Positions 61,343 through 64,000 of a stretch of DNA of 64,000 bases are shown here, in pieces. Position 1 is the stretch's first letter; every line of letters begins with the position of its first letter. The notes under the pieces were generated by a model. The model was given only the letters and a program-made list of their open reading frames with translations. It did not search any database and was not told where the DNA came from. A program made the position numbers and the translations under genes. Source of the stretch: Aliihoeflea sp052435735. Its GTDB lineage: Bacteria; Pseudomonadota; Alphaproteobacteria; Rhizobiales; Rhizobiaceae. Location of the stretch: the NCBI GenBank assembly GCA_052435735.1, contig JBQVNB010000014.1, positions 1 to 64,000 of the forward strand. The letters run 5' to 3'.

Positions 61343-61872
61343 TGACGGAGCCTGCGCATATCCCGGTCAGCCTCGTCGTCGCCATTGCCGAGAACGGCGT
61401 GATCGGGCGCGACGGTGACCTGCCGTGGCGGCTGTCGACCGATCTGAAGCGCTTCAAGGCGCTGACGCTGGGCAAGCCGATCGTGATGGGTCGCAAGACC
61501 TGGGAGAGTTTTCCGAGGCGTCCGCTGCCGGGCAGAACGAACATCGTCATCACACGGCAGCAGGATTTTGCCGACGAAGGCGCGGTCGTCGCGCGGTCGC
61601 TCGACGAGGCGCTGGAAATCGCAGCCGGTGAGGCGCCCGATGAAATCTGCGTGATCGGCGGCGGACAGATATTCGGCGAGGCGATGGCGCGGGCCGACAC
61701 GCTGCACGTCACGCATATTCTGGCGGCGATCGACGGCGATACGTTCTTTCCGCGCATCGACGACGCTGCGTGGACGCGGGGCACAATCGAGCGGGTGCCT
61801 GCCGGAGAGCGTGACAGCCATGCGAGCGAATACGTCATCTATTCACGAAATAGCGCGACCAACGGCCGCTGA
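61342..61872 (+). CDS. folA: Dihydrofolate reductase FolA
   Basis: The 176-residue enzyme reduces the dihydrofolate made by ThyA. GVIGRDGDLPWRLSTDLKRFK holds the active-site Asp-equivalent region and Trp, VMGRKTWESFP the NADPH site, and VIGGGQIFGEAM the glycine loop. The ATG at 61342 overlaps the thyA stop; an in-frame TTG one codon upstream is less likely. Confidence 0.96.
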
Positions 61873-61896
61873 CGCACGATCGGCGGCCGGTTTGCG

Positions 61897-61968
61897 TTGA
61901 AACGGCCACATTGCACCCCTATAACGTTTTGTAACGTTGATTAGCGTCGGAGGTTCCGCCGCAACGTT
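61897..61968 (+). promoter_or_regulatory. hflKC promoter with three phased AACGTT boxes
   Basis: TTGAAA (61897-61902), exactly 17 bases, TATAAC (61920-61925): a strong sigma-70-type promoter. AACGTT occurs at 61923-61928 (overlapping the -10), 61933-61938 and 61963-61968, i.e. spaced 10 and 30 bp, on one helix face. The first two flank the expected start near 61932, the layout of a repressor site. The regulator is unknown. Confidence 0.6.
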
Positions 61969-61994
61969 GACAATTCCGGACCAAGAGGAAGTTC

Positions 61995-63125
61995 ATGCCC
62001 TGGAACAATCAAAGTGGCGGCAGCGGCGGCCCATGGGGAGGCGGCGGCGGTAATGGCGGCGGCAACGGCCCCTGGGGGCAGGGGCCGCGCGGCCCGAGCG
62101 GACCGCAGGGCTCGCCGCCCGATCTCGAAGACATCATCCGCCGCGGGCAGGATCGCCTGAAGCAGGCGCTGCCGGGCGGTGGCGGCTCGAATGCGGCGCT
62201 GTTCGGCTTCGGTGCGCTGGCGCTCGCCGCGTTCTGGCTCTTCCAGTCCATCTACACGGTCCAGCCGGACGAACTCGCCGTCGAACTGCGCTTCGGCAAG
62301 CCGAAGGACGAGATTTCCGAGCCGGGGCTGCACTTCCACTGGTGGCCGGTCGAGACTGTCGAGACCGCCAACGTCGCCGAAAAGCTGATCCAGATCGGTG
62401 AGCCGCGCAGCGGCACCTCGACGGGCCTGATGCTGTCGGGCGACCAGAACATCGTCGACGTCAAGTTCTCCGTCGCCTACCAGGTCTCCGATCCGCGCGC
62501 CTACATGTTCAACGTCGCTTCGCCCGACGACATGCTGCGCCAGGTCGCCGAGAGCGCGATGCGCGAAGTCGTCGGCCGGCGTCCCGCGCAGGACATCTTC
62601 CGCGACAACCGCCAGGGCATCGCCGAGGAAGTTCGCGAGATCATGGACAATTCGGTCACGGATTACGGCGCCGGGATCGCCATCAACGCGATTTCGATCG
62701 AGGATGCAGCACCGCCGCGCGAAGTCGCCGACGCGTTTGAGGAAGTTCAGCGCGCCGAGCAGGACGAGGATCGCTTCGTCGAGGAATCCAACCAGTATTC
62801 GAACCAGCAGCTCGGTGCCGCACGAGGCGAGGCCGCGCAGGTTCGCGAAGAAGCGGCCGCCTATCGCAACCGCGTCGTGCAGGAAGCGCGAGGCGAGGCG
62901 CAGCGCTTCGTTTCGGTCTATGACGAATACGCCAAGGCGCCCGACGTGACGCGCCAGCGCCTGTTCCTCGAGACGATGGAAGGCGTTCTGCGCTCGTCCA
63001 ACAAGGTGATCGTGGAGCAGGGCACCAATGGCGGGCAGGGCGTCGTTCCCTATCTGCCGCTGCCCGAGCTCGACGCGCGCCGCAACGCATCGAACACCGC
63101 CTCGACCCAGGGAGGGACCAACTGA
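61995..63125 (+). CDS. hflK: FtsH protease modulator HflK
   Basis: The 376-residue protein has a Gly/Pro-rich cytoplasmic N-terminus (about 1-40), a linker, one transmembrane segment (about 73-90, AALFGFGALALAAFWLF) and a periplasmic SPFH/band 7 domain starting VQPDELAVELRFGK, then a long helix with EEAAAYRNRVVQEARGEAQRF. With HflC it forms a cage around FtsH and regulates membrane proteolysis. AGAGGAAG precedes the ATG. Its stop shares one base with the hflC start. Confidence 0.96.
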   Translation: MPWNNQSGGSGGPWGGGGGNGGGNGPWGQGPRGPSGPQGSPPDLEDIIRRGQDRLKQALPGGGGSNAALFGFGALALAAFWLFQSIYTVQPDELAVELRFGKPKDEISEPGLHFHWWPVETVETANVAEKLIQIGEPRSGTSTGLMLSGDQNIVDVKFSVAYQVSDPRAYMFNVASPDDMLRQVAESAMREVVGRRPAQDIFRDNRQGIAEEVREIMDNSVTDYGAGIAINAISIEDAAPPREVADAFEEVQRAEQDEDRFVEESNQYSNQQLGAARGEAAQVREEAAAYRNRVVQEARGEAQRFVSVYDEYAKAPDVTRQRLFLETMEGVLRSSNKVIVEQGTNGGQGVVPYLPLPELDARRNASNTASTQGGTN

Positions 63126-64000
63126 TGGCCAACCGTCTTCCCGTTATCGCCATCGTCGTCCTGGCGCTCCTGATCCTGGCCTACTCCTCCTTCTTCGTGG
63201 TCAACGAACGCCAGCAGGCGATCGTGCTGCGCTTCGGCGAGATCGTCGATGTGAAGACCGAGCCGGGCCTCTACTTCAAGCTGCCCTTCGGCTTCGCCGA
63301 GGCGGACAGCGTCCAGATGATCGAGGATCGCGTGATGCGCTTCGATCTGGACGATATCCGCGTCCAGGTCTCGGGCGGCCGCTTCTACGAGGTCGACGCC
63401 TTCATCGCTTATCGCATCGCCGATCCGCGGCGGTTCCGTCAGGCCGTGTCGGGCAGCGTTCCGCTGGCCGAACAGCGTCTCCGCACCCGTCTCGACGCCT
63501 CGCTGCGCCGGGTCTACGGTCTGCGCGGCTTCGAAGCCGCGCTTTCGGAAGAGCGGTCCTCGATGATGCGCGAAGTTCGCGACCAGCTTCGTCCCGACGC
63601 GACGTCGCTCGGCCTCGAGATCACCGACGTGCGTATCCGCCGGACCGACCTCACCGCCGAGGTCTCCCAGCAGACCTACGAGCGCATGAAGGCCGAGCGT
63701 CTTGCAGAAGCCGAGCGCCTTCGCGCTCGCGGCCGTGAAGCGGCCCAGCGCATTCGCGCCCGCGCCGACCGCGAGGTCGTCGAGATCGTCGCCGATGCAC
63801 GCCGCGAATCGGAGATCCTGCGAGGCGAGGGCGAGGCCGAACGCAACGGCATCTTCGCCGACGCCTTCACGCGCGATCCGGAATTCTTCGAGTTCTATCG
63901 CTCGATGGCTGCCTATACGGCGGCGCTGAACGGCGATGCGACGACGATGGTCCTGTCACCCGATTCGCAGTTCTTCCGCTTCTTCGGCAACCCGATGGGC
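63125..64000 (+). CDS. hflC: FtsH protease modulator HflC (3' end outside the window)
   Basis: 292 codons are present with no stop. The N-terminus MANRLPVIAIVVLALLILAY is a signal anchor, followed by the SPFH domain (FFVVNERQQAIVLRFGEIVD) and a long Arg/Ala/Glu-rich helix around residues 195-245, then ILRGEGEAERNGIFADAF and SPDSQFFRFF, the usual end of the family. Only a short C-terminal tail should be missing. It is translationally coupled to hflK (TGATG). Confidence 0.95.
   Translation, partial: MANRLPVIAIVVLALLILAYSSFFVVNERQQAIVLRFGEIVDVKTEPGLYFKLPFGFAEADSVQMIEDRVMRFDLDDIRVQVSGGRFYEVDAFIAYRIADPRRFRQAVSGSVPLAEQRLRTRLDASLRRVYGLRGFEAALSEERSSMMREVRDQLRPDATSLGLEITDVRIRRTDLTAEVSQQTYERMKAERLAEAERLRARGREAAQRIRARADREVVEIVADARRESEILRGEGEAERNGIFADAFTRDPEFFEFYRSMAAYTAALNGDATTMVLSPDSQFFRFFGNPMG

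Noticed and set aside
61967..61972. A perfect TTGACA as an hflK -35 box
   Set aside because: Seventeen bases downstream falls at the hflK start codon with no -10 sequence; the TTGAAA/TATAAC pair upstream is better.

Overview
The window is GC-rich chromosomal DNA from an alphaproteobacterium, most likely a member of the Hyphomicrobiales (Rhizobiales) close to Mesorhizobium/Phyllobacteriaceae. The evidence is the gene order mraZ-rsmH-ftsL-ftsI-murE-murF-mraY-murD-ftsW-murG-murC-murB-ddl-ftsQ-ftsA-ftsZ-lpxC-bamD-recN-ligA, a circularly permuted ssrA (tmRNA) gene encoding the tag ANDNYAEARLAA, an alphaproteobacterial SspB, HisKA_2-type kinases, and palindromic intergenic repeats of a kind I recall from mesorhizobia. 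The genus is inference. No tRNA, rRNA, CRISPR array, prophage or transposase gene was seen.

Layout. 0-6.4 kb: a palindromic repeat, a GH25 lysozyme-like lipoprotein, a beta-lactamase-fold serine hydrolase and a large 5-oxoprolinase/hydantoinase carrying an in-frame copy of the palindromic repeat. 6.4-10.7 kb: a tiny lipoprotein with tandem terminators, a TerB/J-domain protein overlapping an AmpD-like amidase, a lytic transglycosylase, the RNase P RNA gene and a Cys/Met-metabolism PLP enzyme. 10.7-35.7 kb: the division and cell-wall (dcw) cluster, all on the plus strand with many 4-base ATGA overlaps, headed by a promoter that coincides with a 10-bp-period array of MraZ-type boxes. It continues into lipid A synthesis (lpxC), outer-membrane assembly (bamD) and DNA repair (recN, ligA).

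35.7-43.6 kb: accessory genes: a second palindromic repeat, AzlCD, aminopeptidase P, small unknown proteins, a prmA/sco1/small-membrane-protein operon, a hexapeptide acyltransferase, a secreted Gly/Asn-rich protein, and a MITE-like element sitting exactly on the stop codon of an outer-membrane barrel gene. 43.7-51.3 kb: uvrD, then a signalling and cell-wall block made of a DUF4118-type histidine kinase, a bifunctional PBP1 with a Cys-rich tail, and a blue-light LOV histidine kinase with its single-domain receiver (LovK/LovR-like). 51.3-57.3 kb: a hotdog thioesterase, a D-lactate dehydrogenase-like flavoprotein and a giant AsmA-family protein without an evident ATG start.

57.3-60.1 kb: a minus-strand trans-translation neighbourhood (tmRNA, NadR-like ATPase, SspB adaptor, DUF4169, ribbon-helix-helix) plus a pair of CrcB/Fluc fluoride channels. 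60.1-64 kb: DUF2853, thyA-folA, and hflK-hflC, the last running off the window.

How the genes work together. The core makes UDP-MurNAc-pentapeptide and lipid II (MurB/C/D/E/F, Ddl, MraY, MurG), polymerises and crosslinks it at the septum (FtsW, FtsI, PBP1) and builds the divisome (FtsL, Q, A, Z). The flanking genes edit or recycle wall (lysozyme, amidase, transglycosylase). The ssrA-sspB region tags and delivers incomplete proteins for proteolysis. The LOV pair is a candidate blue-light input. No wholly new multi-gene system is evident. The most unusual signals are the repeat that became protein-coding, the MITE at a stop codon, the 10-bp-phased operators at mraZ and hflK, and the ssrA/sspB linkage.
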